From assembly GCF_000612585.1 (NCBI RefSeq), contig NZ_JFCA01000007.1, positions 62,001 through 126,000 on the forward strand: a stretch of 64,000 nucleotides of DNA. The letters are read 5' to 3'. Shown here in pieces: positions 28,476-37,218 of this stretch (the stretch's first letter is position 1; every line of letters starts with the position of its first letter). The stretch is from Pseudomonas sp. CHM02. Lineage in GTDB: Bacteria; Pseudomonadota; Gammaproteobacteria; Pseudomonadales; Pseudomonadaceae. A program made the position numbers and the translations under genes. A model generated the notes under the pieces. That model did no database searches and was not told the DNA's origin. It saw only the letters and a program-made list of their open reading frames with translations.

Positions 28476-29333
28476 CTAGCGGGTGGCGGCCTCGATATTG
28501 TTCACCATGTGCTTGAGGCGTGGGCCGATGTCGTCTTCGAGTTTCTCCCGGGAGAGGTGGAAACTCGGTCCGCCACAGTTGAACGCCAGCAAGCCGTGTT
28601 GTGCGTGTCGCAGCGGTACGGCGATGGCGTTGACATCGCGGTGCCACTCACCGATCGACATGCAATAGCCGAAATCGGTGTAGTCCCGGAAGGCGCGCTC
28701 CAGCCCCTTGCGGATCGTCGGCCAGTCTTCCAGATGACGCTGGCGGATATGGTCGAGGATGAAATCCCGCTCGTTTTCCGGCATCGCTGCCAGGCAGGCG
28801 CGGCCTGCTGAACTCAAGTGCAACGGCAACCGTGTACCGACCTGGCGGCGCATGGTCATGTTCGCTTCGCCCTGGACCACGTCCAGGTACACCGCGTCCA
28901 GGCGGTCCCGGGTGGCCATCGCGACGGCAGCCTGGGCGTACTTGGCCATGGTCTCCATCAACGGGTGCGCCACGGCCCGGATCGACAGGTTCGACAGCAT
29001 CGCGTAACCGAACGCCATCACGCCCACGTCCAACTGGTACCGGCCCGACTGCGGCAGGTGCTTGAGGTAACCCAGACGAGTCAGGGTGTGGGTCATGCGG
29101 GTAATCGTCGGTTTCGGCAGCCCGGTCTTGCGCGCCAGTTCCTGGTTGCCCAGCACACTCTCGCTCGGCGTGAAACAGCGCAGCAGTTCCAGGCCACGGG
29201 CCAGGGCGGTGACGAACTGGCGGTCCTTGTCTTCCTCCTCATCGTTGTTCATCGGGTCAATCAGCAAATGCTCGAAGGCGTTGTTGCCTGCTGGGATTTC
29301 GGGGCTGTCCGAGTCCGGGTGTCGACGGCGCAT
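28476..29333 (-). CDS. IclR family transcriptional regulator
   Basis: A 285-residue regulator with an N-terminal acidic, probably disordered extension of ~35 residues. The IclR winged-helix domain (~37-100, 'ARGLELLRCFTPSE', 'TGLPKPTITRMTHTL') and the effector-binding domain ('LHLSSAGRACLAA', 'HRDVNAIAVPL') follow. ATG 29333 is chosen because AGGA lies 5 nt upstream. The acyl-CoA dehydrogenase starts 69 nt downstream on the same strand. Two near-identical palindromes lie between this gene and the divergent hydratase operon, so it probably controls both directions in response to an acid or CoA ester. Confidence 0.9.
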   Translation of the reverse strand: MRRRHPDSDSPEIPAGNNAFEHLLIDPMNNDEEEDKDRQFVTALARGLELLRCFTPSESVLGNQELARKTGLPKPTITRMTHTLTRLGYLKHLPQSGRYQLDVGVMAFGYAMLSNLSIRAVAHPLMETMAKYAQAAVAMATRDRLDAVYLDVVQGEANMTMRRQVGTRLPLHLSSAGRACLAAMPENERDFILDHIRQRHLEDWPTIRKGLERAFRDYTDFGYCMSIGEWHRDVNAIAVPLRHAQHGLLAFNCGGPSFHLSREKLEDDIGPRLKHMVNNIEAATR

Positions 29334-29376
29334 GTTAATCCTCATTTTTTTATAAAATCAACAAAACAAAATTGTA

Positions 29377-29391
29377 TTCCGCACAGCGAAA
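29377..29391. promoter_or_regulatory. IclR-type palindrome, site 1
   Basis: TTCCGC-ACA-GCGAAA, an imperfect dyad in the divergent region, 44 nt upstream of the iclR start. It shares the right half and flanking AAAC with site 2 at 29537. The assignment to the adjacent IclR protein is inference. Confidence 0.6.
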
Positions 29392-29536
29392 CAAGACAAC
29401 TTTTTAGATTGTTATTTTTAAACTCGGCAAACTCCTTTAAAACAGTGAGTTAGCCACTGTTTTAGCAGAGGTTAGGGTTTTTACGTTTACACCTGCGGGG
29501 TCGATACTTATGATTATCGACAAATACGGAATGTTA

Positions 29537-29551
29537 TTTCGCATAGCGAAA
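29537..29551. promoter_or_regulatory. IclR-type palindrome, site 2
   Basis: TTTCGC-ATA-GCGAAA is a perfect 6-bp dyad, flanked by a second set of arms GTTATTT (29533-29539) and AAATAAC (29553-29559). It lies 45 nt before the hydratase start, where it could act on the rightward operon. Confidence 0.65.
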
Positions 29552-29595
29552 CAAATAACGGACCCACTAACAAGAACGTTGCAGCAGGAGTGAAT

Positions 29596-30381
29596 GTGAC
29601 CAGCGCTAACCCACCCGTGGTGACCCTCGATGTCCAGGACAATGGCGTGGCCGTGGTCCGTATCCATCGCCCCGAGGTCAAGAACGCCCTCAATGCCCAG
29701 GTGCGTGAAGCCCTCGCCGAGCATTTCCGCGCACTGGCCCGGCGCCAGGATGTGCGCGCCATTGTGCTGACCGGTGGCGAACAGTTCTTCGTCGCGGGGG
29801 CGGATATCAAGGAGTTCGCCGCGGCGGGCGCGATTGATATGTACCGCCGCCATACCGAATACCTGTGGGAAGCCATCAGCCGTTGCCCCAAGCCGGTGAT
29901 CGCTGCCGTCAACGGTTTTGCCCTGGGCGGCGGCTGCGAGCTGGCGATGCATTGTGACCTGATCGTCGCCGGCGAATCGGCGCGCTTTGCCCAGCCTGAG
30001 GTCAAGCTGGGCTTGATGCCGGGCGCGGGTGGTACCCAGCGCCTGGTGCGTGCGGTGGGTAAGTTCCAGGCGATGCGCATCGCGCTCACCGGCTGTATGG
30101 TCAGTGCGAAGGAAGCCCTGGCGATGGGCATGCTCAGCGAAATGGTCAGCGACGACCAGACACTGCCGCGCGCACTGGAACTGGCCGCACAGATCGCCGC
30201 ACTGCCGCCACTGGCGGTGGAGCAGATCAAGGAGGTGATGCTGGCCGGTGCCGACCTGCCGCTGGAGAGCGCCTTGGTGCTGGAGCGCAAGGCGTTCCAA
30301 TTGCTGTTCGATTCCAAGGACCAGAAGGAGGGCGCCGCGGCGTTCTTCGAGAAACGCACGCCGCAGTACCGGGGGGAATAA
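29596..30381 (+). CDS. Enoyl-CoA hydratase/isomerase family protein
   Basis: A 261-residue crotonase that hydrates 2-enoyl-CoA to 3-hydroxyacyl-CoA. The oxyanion-hole segments 'FVAGADIKEF' and 'GFALGGGCELAMHCD' are visible. Both catalytic glutamates are present (GGCELA and QPEVKLGLMPGAGGTQRL). The GTG at 29596 is chosen because AGGAG is 5 nt upstream; the GTG at 29590 overlaps that RBS. It is the first gene of a three-gene operon, 2 nt before the dehydrogenase. Confidence 0.9.
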   Translation: MTSANPPVVTLDVQDNGVAVVRIHRPEVKNALNAQVREALAEHFRALARRQDVRAIVLTGGEQFFVAGADIKEFAAAGAIDMYRRHTEYLWEAISRCPKPVIAAVNGFALGGGCELAMHCDLIVAGESARFAQPEVKLGLMPGAGGTQRLVRAVGKFQAMRIALTGCMVSAKEALAMGMLSEMVSDDQTLPRALELAAQIAALPPLAVEQIKEVMLAGADLPLESALVLERKAFQLLFDSKDQKEGAAAFFEKRTPQYRGE

Positions 30382-30383
30382 GC

Positions 30384-31913
30384 ATGACCGACACCCTTAA
30401 TACGATGGGTCTGGTGGGCACCGGTGTCATGGGCGCAGGTATTGCGCAGATCGCCGCTCAAGCCGGTGTGGCGGTGCGCCTGTTCGATGCCCGCGACGGC
30501 GCTGCACAAACGGCGCGGGACAACCTTGGCACCACGCTGGCCAAGTTGGTGGGCAAAGGCAAGATCAGCCAGGCGGCGATGGACGCGGCGTTGGCCAACT
30601 TGCAGGTGGTCGAGCGTATCGACGAGCTGAAGGCGTGCGACCTGGTGGTGGAAGCCATCGTCGAAAACCTCGAGGCCAAGCGCGGGCTGTTGCAACAGCT
30701 TGAAGGCATCGTGAGCCCGGGTTGCATCCTGGCGACCAACACTTCGTCACTGTCGGTCACGGCCATCGCCACCGGTTGCCAGCACCCCGAGCGTGTAGCC
30801 GGGCTGCACTTCTTCAACCCGGTGCCGCTGATGCGCGTGGTGGAGGTGATCGACGGCCTGGCCACCGCGCCAGCGGTCGGTGAGGCGCTGCTGGCGCTGG
30901 TAGCACGGATCGGCCATCGCGGTGTGCGCGCCAAGGACACCCCCGGTTTCATCGTCAACCACGCCGGTCGTGCCTATGGCACCGAAGCCCTGAAAATGCT
31001 GGATGAAGGCATCGCCGAGCGCGGCGATATCGACCGTATCCTGCGCGACGGCGCCGGGTTCCGCATGGGGCCGCTGGAGTTGCTGGACCTCACAGGTCTG
31101 GACGTGTCGCACCCGGTGATGGAGTCGATCTACAACCAGTTCTATCAGGAGCCACGCCACAAACCGTCGCCCCTGACCCGGCAAATGCTGGTGGGCGGCC
31201 GCCTCGGGCGCAAGACCGGCCACGGCTTCTATCAGTATGAAAACGGCCAGCTCATCAACGGCCCGCAACCCCAGGCGGTGCCCACGGTGCAACAGCAGCC
31301 ACCGGTCTGGATCGCCACCGAGAACAGCGAAGACTACGAGCGCTTGAGTGCCTTGGTGATCAACCTCGGCGCCCAACTGGAACATGCCGCGCAACCGTCA
31401 CCGGACGCACTGTGCCTGTTGGCTCCCTACGGCCGCGATGCCACCAGCGCCTGCGTGCGTTTCGATACCGACCCCGCGCGGACCTTGTGCATCGACCTGC
31501 TGACCGACCTGTCGCGCCATCGCACGCTGATGCAAAACCCGCTGACATCTCCTGCCCTGCGCGACGCAGCTCACGCCTTGCTGGCGGCGGACGGCGTGGG
31601 CGTCACGGTGATCGGCGACAGTGTCGGCTTTGTCGCCCAGCGCACCTTGGCGATGGTGGTCAACCTCGCCTGTGACATCGCCCAGCAACGCATCGCCAGC
31701 GTCGAGGATATCGACCAGGCGGTGCAACTCGGCCTGGGCTACCCCAACGGTCCGCTGGCCTGGGGCGATGCCCTCGGGCCACGGCGGCTGCTCACGATTT
31801 TGCAGCGCATGAGCGAACTCACCCACGACCCGCGTTACCGCCCCAGCCCCTGGTTGCGGCGGCGGGCGATGCTGGGGATTTCCCTGCGCCATGAAGAGCC
31901 GAGAGTCGGCTGA
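30384..31913 (+). CDS. 3-hydroxyacyl-CoA dehydrogenase (PaaH/HbdA type)
   Basis: A 509-residue NAD-dependent enzyme oxidising 3-hydroxyacyl-CoA. The Rossmann motif GLVGTGVMGAGIA (9-21), the active-site 'LHFFNPVPLMRVVEV' and 'DTPGFIVN' are clear. A second C-terminal 3HCDH domain follows ('DSVGFVAQRTLAMVVN', ~405-490), as in the long PaaH-type proteins. It lies 2 nt after the hydratase. With acyl-CoA dehydrogenase and hydratase it gives three of four beta-oxidation steps; no thiolase is encoded here. Confidence 0.92.
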   Translation: MTDTLNTMGLVGTGVMGAGIAQIAAQAGVAVRLFDARDGAAQTARDNLGTTLAKLVGKGKISQAAMDAALANLQVVERIDELKACDLVVEAIVENLEAKRGLLQQLEGIVSPGCILATNTSSLSVTAIATGCQHPERVAGLHFFNPVPLMRVVEVIDGLATAPAVGEALLALVARIGHRGVRAKDTPGFIVNHAGRAYGTEALKMLDEGIAERGDIDRILRDGAGFRMGPLELLDLTGLDVSHPVMESIYNQFYQEPRHKPSPLTRQMLVGGRLGRKTGHGFYQYENGQLINGPQPQAVPTVQQQPPVWIATENSEDYERLSALVINLGAQLEHAAQPSPDALCLLAPYGRDATSACVRFDTDPARTLCIDLLTDLSRHRTLMQNPLTSPALRDAAHALLAADGVGVTVIGDSVGFVAQRTLAMVVNLACDIAQQRIASVEDIDQAVQLGLGYPNGPLAWGDALGPRRLLTILQRMSELTHDPRYRPSPWLRRRAMLGISLRHEEPRVG

Positions 31914-31939
31914 TTTCCCAACCTCACAGGATAAGAACA

Positions 31940-33172
31940 ATGGGTGCATTGACAGGTTTGCGGGTGCTGGATTTAAGCCGTGTGTTGGCCGGTCCCTGGT
32001 GTGGGCAAGTGTTGGCCGACCTCGGCGCGGAAGTGATCAAGATCGAACGCCCCCAAAGCGGCGACGACACCCGTGGCTGGGGGCCGCCGTGGATGAAGAC
32101 CGGCACCGGTGAATCGTCTGGCGAGGCTTCGTATTACCAGTCCACCAACCGTGGCAAGTTATCCGTGGCCATCGACATGGCCAGCCCGGAAGGCCAGGAA
32201 TTGGTGCGCGCACTGGCGGCGAGCTCGGATGTGTTGATCGAGAACTACAAAGCCGGCTCCCTGGCCCGCTACGGTCTGGACTACGCGACCCTGGCCGAGA
32301 TCAACCCGCGCCTGGTGTATTGCTCCATCACTGGCTTCGGCCAGACCGGCCCGCGTGCCGAAGAGCCGGGCTACGACTTCATCATCCAGGGCATCGGCGG
32401 CCTGATGAGCATCACCGGTGAGCGTGATGACCTGCCGGGCGGCGGCCCGCAAAAAGTCGGCGTGGCATTTTCCGACCTGATGACCGGCCTGTATTCCACC
32501 GTGGCAATCCAGGCCGCGCTGCTCAGCCGTGAACGCACGGGGGTTGGTCAATATATTGATATGGCGTTGCTGGATGTGCAGGTCGCCACCTTGGCCAACC
32601 AAAGCATGAACTACCTGGCGTCGGGCAAGGTGCCGCAACGCTATGGCAATGCCCACGCCAATATCGTGCCTTACCAGGTGTTCCGCGCCGCCGACCGCGA
32701 CTTCATCATCGCCTGCGGCAACGACAGCCAGTTTGTCGCGCTGTGCCAGAGCATCGGCCTGCCACACTTGCCGGACGACCCGCGCTTTCGCCGCAATGCC
32801 GACCGTGTGGCGCATCGCGAAGCAATCGTCGCGCTGCTCTCGGCGCACTTCCTCGGGCGCAGCGCCGATGAGTGGGTGGCGTGCATCCATGCGTCGAAAG
32901 TGCCGGTGGGGGCGATCAACTCCATCGCTCAATCCCTGGAAGAACCCCAGGTGATCGCGCGTAACCTGATGGTGAAAATTCCCCATCCTCAGAACCCGGA
33001 CTTTGCCATGGTCGGCAGCCCGATCAAGATGTCCGGCACTCCCGTGGAGTATGTGCGGCCGGCGCCGATGCTGGGGCAACACACGGACGATATCCTCGGG
33101 CAGCGGTTGGGCCTGTCGCTGGAGCAACTGGCCCAGCTCAAGGCCCGCGGGATCGTCGAGCAGCAGGGCTAG
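31940..33172 (+). CDS. CaiB/BaiF (type III) CoA-transferase
   Basis: A 410-residue family III CoA-transferase, which moves CoA between carboxylic acids without ATP. The signatures '[28 protein letters not shown]' (split around residues 6-33), '[11 protein letters not shown]' and the catalytic aspartate in GYDFIIQG (Asp146) are present. It probably activates the acid imported by the MFS protein, replacing an acyl-CoA ligase. AGGA precedes the ATG. The gene is last in the operon, and its TAG stop shares CTAG (33169-33172) with the convergent lldD stop. Confidence 0.9.
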   Translation: MGALTGLRVLDLSRVLAGPWCGQVLADLGAEVIKIERPQSGDDTRGWGPPWMKTGTGESSGEASYYQSTNRGKLSVAIDMASPEGQELVRALAASSDVLIENYKAGSLARYGLDYATLAEINPRLVYCSITGFGQTGPRAEEPGYDFIIQGIGGLMSITGERDDLPGGGPQKVGVAFSDLMTGLYSTVAIQAALLSRERTGVGQYIDMALLDVQVATLANQSMNYLASGKVPQRYGNAHANIVPYQVFRAADRDFIIACGNDSQFVALCQSIGLPHLPDDPRFRRNADRVAHREAIVALLSAHFLGRSADEWVACIHASKVPVGAINSIAQSLEEPQVIARNLMVKIPHPQNPDFAMVGSPIKMSGTPVEYVRPAPMLGQHTDDILGQRLGLSLEQLAQLKARGIVEQQG

Positions 33173-34299
33173 ACCAGCGTGGTGCGGTCGATCTGCTCGA
33201 TGGCGGTGACGCCGGTCAGGGTCATGGCCACGCGCATTTCCTTGGCGAAGATGTCCAGCAGGTTTTCCACGCCGTGCTGGCCATCGGCGGCCAGTGCATA
33301 GGCGGTGGCGCGTCCCAGCAGGCAGGCCTTGGCACCCAGGGCGAGCATGCGCACCACGTCCAGCCCGGAACGGATGCCCGAGTCCACCAGCACCGTGAGG
33401 TCATCGCCTACCGCATCGGCAATCGGTGGCAGCGCCTTGGCGGTGGACAGCACGCCGTCCAGCTGGCGGCCGCCGTGGTTGGACACGACGATGCCATCGG
33501 CGCCGAAACTCTCGGCATCCTTGGCGTCCTGTGGGTCGAGGATGCCCTTGATGATCATCGGGCCTTTCCAGAATTCGCGGATCCACTCCAAGTCTTTCCA
33601 GCTGATCGACGGGTCGAAATTGTTCGCCAGCCAGCCGATGTAGTCTTCCAGATGGGTCGGTTTGCCGAGGTACCTGGAGATGTTGCCCAAGTCATGGGGA
33701 CGGCCCATCAACCCCACGTCGAACGCCCATTGCGGCTTGGTCACGGCCTGCAGCATGCGCCGCTGTGCCGCGAACGGCCCGGACATGCCCGAATGAGCAT
33801 CGCGATAGCGCGCACCGGGCGTGGGCATGTCCACGGTAAACACGAGTGTGGTCACGCCGGCCGCCTGGGCCCGCTCCAGCGCATTGCGCATGAAGCCACG
33901 GTCCTTGAGCACATACAGCTGGAACCAGATCGCCTGCGCGCTTTGTGACGCCACTTCTTCGATCGGGCAGACCGACACCGTCGACAGGCAGAATGGGATG
34001 CCCTTGTTCGCCGCCGCCTTGGCCGCCTGCACTTCGCCGCGCCGCGCGTACATGCCGGTGAGGCCGACCGGGCTGAGGATCACCGGCATGTCCAGCGTCT
34101 GGCCGAACAGGGTGGTCTTCAGGCTCAGGGTGTCCACATTGCGCAGGATGCGTTGGCGCAGGCTGATCTCGGCCAGGTCCGAACTGTTCGCACGCATCGT
34201 GTGTTCGGCGTAGGCGCCGCCGTCGATGTAGTCGAACAGGAAGCGCGGCAGCTTGCGCTTGGCGGCTGCGCGGTAGTCGGAGGCGGACGAGATGATCAT
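33169..34299 (-). CDS. lldD: FMN-dependent L-lactate dehydrogenase
   Basis: A 376-residue member of the FMN alpha-hydroxyacid dehydrogenases, nearly co-linear with E. coli LldD, which oxidises L-lactate to pyruvate and feeds the quinone pool at the inner membrane. It has '[15 protein letters not shown]', '[15 protein letters not shown]' and '[17 protein letters not shown]'. The catalytic histidine is in [11 protein letters not shown] (His275, the same number as E. coli). It is solitary, without lldP, lldR or lldE, and divergent from a LysR gene, so regulation differs from the usual GntR-type LldR. The start is at ATG 34299 ([10 protein letters not shown]), as in homologues. Confidence 0.93.
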   Translation of the reverse strand: MIISSASDYRAAAKRKLPRFLFDYIDGGAYAEHTMRANSSDLAEISLRQRILRNVDTLSLKTTLFGQTLDMPVILSPVGLTGMYARRGEVQAAKAAANKGIPFCLSTVSVCPIEEVASQSAQAIWFQLYVLKDRGFMRNALERAQAAGVTTLVFTVDMPTPGARYRDAHSGMSGPFAAQRRMLQAVTKPQWAFDVGLMGRPHDLGNISRYLGKPTHLEDYIGWLANNFDPSISWKDLEWIREFWKGPMIIKGILDPQDAKDAESFGADGIVVSNHGGRQLDGVLSTAKALPPIADAVGDDLTVLVDSGIRSGLDVVRMLALGAKACLLGRATAYALAADGQHGVENLLDIFAKEMRVAMTLTGVTAIEQIDRTTLV

Positions 34300-34353
34300 T
34301 ATGGGAAGGCTCCACAAGGCAAGGTGGGTTCAGGATAGGCAACTATCTGTCAT

Positions 34354-34372
34354 GATAAAAACAACTTTTATC
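34354..34372. promoter_or_regulatory. LysR-type dyad between lldD and its LysR regulator
   Basis: GATAAAA-N5-TTTTATC is a perfect 7-bp dyad in the 102-nt divergent region, 30 nt before the lysR start. It has the form of a LysR T-N11-A box. Binding by the adjacent regulator is inferred. Confidence 0.6.
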
Positions 34373-34401
34373 ACTGGTAGCCAGTCGCCAAGGGAATACT
34401 G

Positions 34402-35298
34402 ATGAACCTGAGAACATTGCGGGCCTTTGTCGAAGTGGTGCGCCAGGGCGGTTTTTCCCAGGCCGCCGAGGTGGTGTCGCTGACTCAATCCACCGTGAGC
34501 AAGGCGGTCAAGACCCTGGAAGAGGAACTCGGCACGCCGCTGCTCAATCGCCTGGGCCACCGCAACGAACTCACCGCGGCGGGCGAAATTGCTTACCGCC
34601 GCGCCTTGGTGCTGCTCGCCGAGCGCAACGACCTGGTGGCCGAGATCAACGACCTGCGCGGCCTCAAGCGTGGCGTGCTGCGCATCGGCCTGCCACCTGT
34701 GGGCTGCGGCGTGCTCTTCGCAACAATGTTCGCCACCTACCGCAGCCGCTATCCGGACATCGACATCGAACTCACCGAATACGGCAGCAAACGCCTGCGC
34801 GAGTGCCTGGAAGCGGGGGAGGTCGACCTGGCGGCGCTGTTGCTGCCGGTCGACGAAGACTTCGATTACCAACCGGTGCGCAATGAGCCGCTGATGGCCG
34901 TGCTGCCCATCAGCCACCCGCTGGCTCACCTTGAGCGTATCGACTTCACCCACCTGGCCGATTCGCCGTTCATCCTGTTCGAAGCGGGCTTCGCCCTGAA
35001 CGCCAAGATCCTCGCCGCCTGCGAGCGCAAAGGCGTCACCCCCAAGGTGACGGCCCGCAGCGGGCAGATCGACTTCATCATCGACCTGGTCGCGGCCGGC
35101 CTGGGCGTGGCCTTCGTGCCACGCATGCTGGCGTACAAGCATCAACACGCTGGCATCGCCCTGATCCCCTTGGATGAACCTCACACCGACTGGCATATCG
35201 CCCTGGCCTGGCGCACCAGCGCCCACCTGCCACCCGCCGCCCTGGCGTGGCTGGAACTGGCGAGGGAACACGCCGTTTCAACCGGTCATCCGGTTTAA
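34402..35298 (+). CDS. LysR family regulator, divergent from lldD
   Basis: A 298-residue LysR regulator. The N-terminal winged helix (~1-60, 'FSQAAEVVSLTQSTVSKAVKTLEEE') is followed by the effector domain (~90-295). AAGGGA precedes the ATG. Its divergent position and the perfect dyad in the shared promoter region suggest that it controls lldD, perhaps in response to lactate or another 2-hydroxyacid; no ligand is visible in the sequence. Confidence 0.9.
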   Translation: MNLRTLRAFVEVVRQGGFSQAAEVVSLTQSTVSKAVKTLEEELGTPLLNRLGHRNELTAAGEIAYRRALVLLAERNDLVAEINDLRGLKRGVLRIGLPPVGCGVLFATMFATYRSRYPDIDIELTEYGSKRLRECLEAGEVDLAALLLPVDEDFDYQPVRNEPLMAVLPISHPLAHLERIDFTHLADSPFILFEAGFALNAKILAACERKGVTPKVTARSGQIDFIIDLVAAGLGVAFVPRMLAYKHQHAGIALIPLDEPHTDWHIALAWRTSAHLPPAALAWLELAREHAVSTGHPV

Positions 35299-35321
35299 TC
35301 GCGCCGAATGCCATAGAAAGC

Positions 35322-35349
35322 TTGACTTCTCCTTTTCAATCAGTAACAT
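35322..35349 (+). promoter_or_regulatory. Sigma-70 promoter of tRNA-Asn
   Basis: TTGACT (35322-35327), a 16-nt spacer and TAACAT (35344-35349) end 9 nt before the tRNA gene. Confidence 0.6.
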
Positions 35350-35358
35350 ACGGCGCAT

Positions 35359-35434
35359 TCCGCGATAGCTCAGTTGGTAGAGCAAATGACTGTTAATCAT
35401 TGGGTCCCTGGTTCGAGTCCAGGTCGTGGAGCCA
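35359..35434 (+). tRNA. tRNA-Asn (anticodon GTT)
   Basis: A 76-nt cloverleaf with encoded CCA. The acceptor TCCGCGA pairs with TCGTGGA with one G-T pair. The D-arm is GCTCAGTTGGTAGAGC and the anticodon stem-loop is AATGA-CTGTTAA-TCATT with GTT at 35392-35394. The T-arm contains GGTTCGAGTCC. A terminator follows 19 nt later. No integrase or duplicated tRNA end is seen nearby. Confidence 0.97.
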
Positions 35435-35452
35435 GATAGCAACATAAAAGAG

Positions 35453-35480
35453 AAGCCTGCAGAGATGCAGGCTTTTTTTT
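35453..35480 (+). terminator. Rho-independent terminator after tRNA-Asn
   Basis: AAGCCTGC pairs with GCAGGCTT around a 6-nt loop and is followed by a run of eight T including the stem end. Confidence 0.9.
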
Positions 35481-35493
35481 GCCTTGGATTTCC

Positions 35494-35793
35494 CTAGGCG
35501 ATGAACCCCGCTCCCTCAATGTGATAAACCTGCGGTTCCTCCGAAAAAAACGTCTCCAACCCCAACATGAACAGCCGGTGGTCCTCACTCGCTTCAAACC
35601 CCGGCGTGTGGTCCTCCAGCGATTCCCAACGCACGATCAGGTTGAAGCGCTCCGGTGTTTCAACCCCCTGGGCAAGCATATGGCCCAGGTAGCCTTTCGC
35701 ACGGCTGAGCAGTGGCGACACCTCGGCAAAGGCCCGCCTGAACGCGTCGATGTGCTCCTTGTGAACAGGCAGCACGGCGATCTCGTAGATCAT
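35494..35793 (-). CDS. Antibiotic biosynthesis monooxygenase (ABM) domain protein
   Basis: A 99-residue single-domain ferredoxin-fold protein of the ABM / quinol monooxygenase type ('[15 protein letters not shown]', '[13 protein letters not shown]', 'HRLFMLGLE'). Such small cofactor-free enzymes oxidise quinols or act on reactive electrophiles; some are stress proteins without proven activity. AAGGAG is 7 nt before the ATG. The start overlaps the stop of the upstream oxidoreductase by 4 nt (ATGA), so the two are translationally coupled and under the same ArsR-type control. Confidence 0.85.
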   Translation of the reverse strand: MIYEIAVLPVHKEHIDAFRRAFAEVSPLLSRAKGYLGHMLAQGVETPERFNLIVRWESLEDHTPGFEASEDHRLFMLGLETFFSEEPQVYHIEGAGFIA

Positions 35794-36770
35794 GACGTTG
35801 CTCCTTGAGTGGGCCCAACGGCAATCGCGATCTTCCCTTGGATGCCGTTGTTTGGGCTCTCCAGGCGGGCATGGGCGAGCCCGATGTCGGCCAGCGCATA
35901 GACGGCGCCCACATGGGGGCGCAGTTGACCCTGTGCGACCAAGGTGCTCAGCTCATCGAGCTTGCCGCGATTTTGCCGCGTGAACACGAAGTGATAACTC
36001 GCATTCTTGCCCCAGGCCTGGACCAGGTTCTGTGGTTGGGCAATGTCCACGATCGAGACCACGCGGCCCAGTTGCGCGAGTGCGTCGGGGCTGCGCGACA
36101 GCGTGTTGCCGCCGATGGTGTCGAAGACCACATCGACGCCGCGCCCACCGGTTTCCCGCAGGATGGCGTCGACGTAATCTTCCTTTTCATAGTCGATGAT
36201 CACGTCGGCGCCCATGCTTTCAACGAACTCAATGTTGGCTTCGCGCACGGTGGTGAACACCCTGGCGCCGATGGCTTTTGCCAGTTGGATCGCCAGGTGG
36301 CCGACGCCGCCGGCGCCGCCATGTATGAGGATGCTTTCCCCGACCCGAAGCGCTGCGCGCACGGTCAGCGCTTCCCATGCCGTCCCGCCGACCAGACTCA
36401 GGCTGGCCGCTTCAAGGTGGCTCAGGGTGGGCGGTTTCTTGCCGATGATGCTTTCGGCTGCGACGTGATATTCGGCGTAACTGCCGGGGCCGTCGAAGAT
36501 CTGCGGCGTGTACCAGACTTCGTCGCCGGGCGCGAAGTTCGTCACGCCCGGGCCGATGGCTTCGACAACGCCGGAGATGTCGTGGCCGGTGATGGCGGGG
36601 AGGGGCACCAGGTCGGCATAGTCGCCACGTCGCACCTGATAATCCAACGGGTTGATGGAGGTTGCATAGACCCGCACCAGGACCTGCCCGGTGTGTGGCA
36701 CCGGCGTGGGCACCTCGCAGAGTTCGAACGAATCCGGGCCGCCAAATGATTCAAGCATCATCGCTTTCAT
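35790..36770 (-). CDS. Zinc-type alcohol dehydrogenase family quinone oxidoreductase
   Basis: A 326-residue NADPH:quinone reductase-like protein of the MDR superfamily. It has an N-terminal GroES-like part ('[14 protein letters not shown]', '[12 protein letters not shown]') and a Rossmann motif '[16 protein letters not shown]' near residue 150. The zinc ligands of true alcohol dehydrogenases are not apparent. The start ATG 36770 has GAGG 7 nt upstream. It probably reduces quinones or reactive enals and works with the overlapping ABM gene. An ArsR-type operator copy lies at 36813-36834, just upstream. Confidence 0.88.
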   Translation of the reverse strand: MKAMMLESFGGPDSFELCEVPTPVPHTGQVLVRVYATSINPLDYQVRRGDYADLVPLPAITGHDISGVVEAIGPGVTNFAPGDEVWYTPQIFDGPGSYAEYHVAAESIIGKKPPTLSHLEAASLSLVGGTAWEALTVRAALRVGESILIHGGAGGVGHLAIQLAKAIGARVFTTVREANIEFVESMGADVIIDYEKEDYVDAILRETGGRGVDVVFDTIGGNTLSRSPDALAQLGRVVSIVDIAQPQNLVQAWGKNASYHFVFTRQNRGKLDELSTLVAQGQLRPHVGAVYALADIGLAHARLESPNNGIQGKIAIAVGPTQGATS

Positions 36771-36812
36771 TGCATTACCTCGTTTCAGCAAGGGTGGGTT
36801 TCGGTAAAAAGG

Positions 36813-36834
36813 GATATCGGGAAATCTCGATATC
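36813..36834. promoter_or_regulatory. ArsR-regulator operator copy upstream of quinone oxidoreductase
   Basis: GATATCG (36813-36819), 8 nt, then CGATATC (36828-36834), a perfect 7-bp dyad. Its reverse strand matches the site at 37159-37180 at nearly every position, including the spacer. It lies 43 nt before the oxidoreductase start. Confidence 0.75.
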
Positions 36835-36847
36835 CTAGGGTAAAAAA

Positions 36848-37150
36848 TTACAGCTCCTTGCCAATGATCTCGGCAAGGGCGCTGATGGTGGCTTCGTTGC
36901 GCTTGTAGTAGGTCCACTGGCCGATGCGGCGGGTTTCAATCAAGCCCGCTCGATGCAGCGTGGCCAGGTAATCGGACACAGTTGACTGCGACAGCCCGAC
37001 GCCCTCTTGGATGCTGCTGACGCAGACGCCCACGGTATGAACATCCCCTTCATCCTGCGGGGGGAAGTGCTTTTCGGGATCCTTCAAACCTTTCAGGATT
37101 TCTAGTCGAGTGCGGTTCGAGAGGGCTTTGAATATGTCGAGTAAGTCCAT
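36848..37150 (-). CDS. ArsR/SmtB-family transcriptional repressor
   Basis: A 100-residue winged-helix protein ('[16 protein letters not shown]', '[35 protein letters not shown]'). The metal-binding ELCVCDL motif of ArsR itself is absent. Isolated residues such as the cysteine in 'VGVCVSSI' could sense redox or electrophilic stress. The same-strand oxidoreductase and ABM genes follow after 77 nt. Matching operators lie before this gene and before the oxidoreductase, so it probably represses both itself and the downstream pair. No clear RBS precedes the ATG. Confidence 0.9.
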   Translation of the reverse strand: MDLLDIFKALSNRTRLEILKGLKDPEKHFPPQDEGDVHTVGVCVSSIQEGVGLSQSTVSDYLATLHRAGLIETRRIGQWTYYKRNEATISALAEIIGKEL

Positions 37151-37158
37151 GGCGCGAG

Positions 37159-37180
37159 GATATCGAGATTTACCGATATG
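37159..37180. promoter_or_regulatory. ArsR-regulator operator copy upstream of its own gene
   Basis: GATATCG-N8-CGATATG, 8 nt upstream of the repressor start and equivalent to the site at 36813-36834 read on the other strand. This is the expected position for autoregulation. Confidence 0.75.
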
Positions 37181-37218
37181 TCAATACGCAAAATGAATCC
37201 TCCATTTTTACCGCTGCA

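Noticed and set aside
35359..35434. tRNA-Asn as attachment site of an integrated element
   Set aside because: There is no integrase and no repeated tRNA 3' end in the window; the flanking genes are ordinary.
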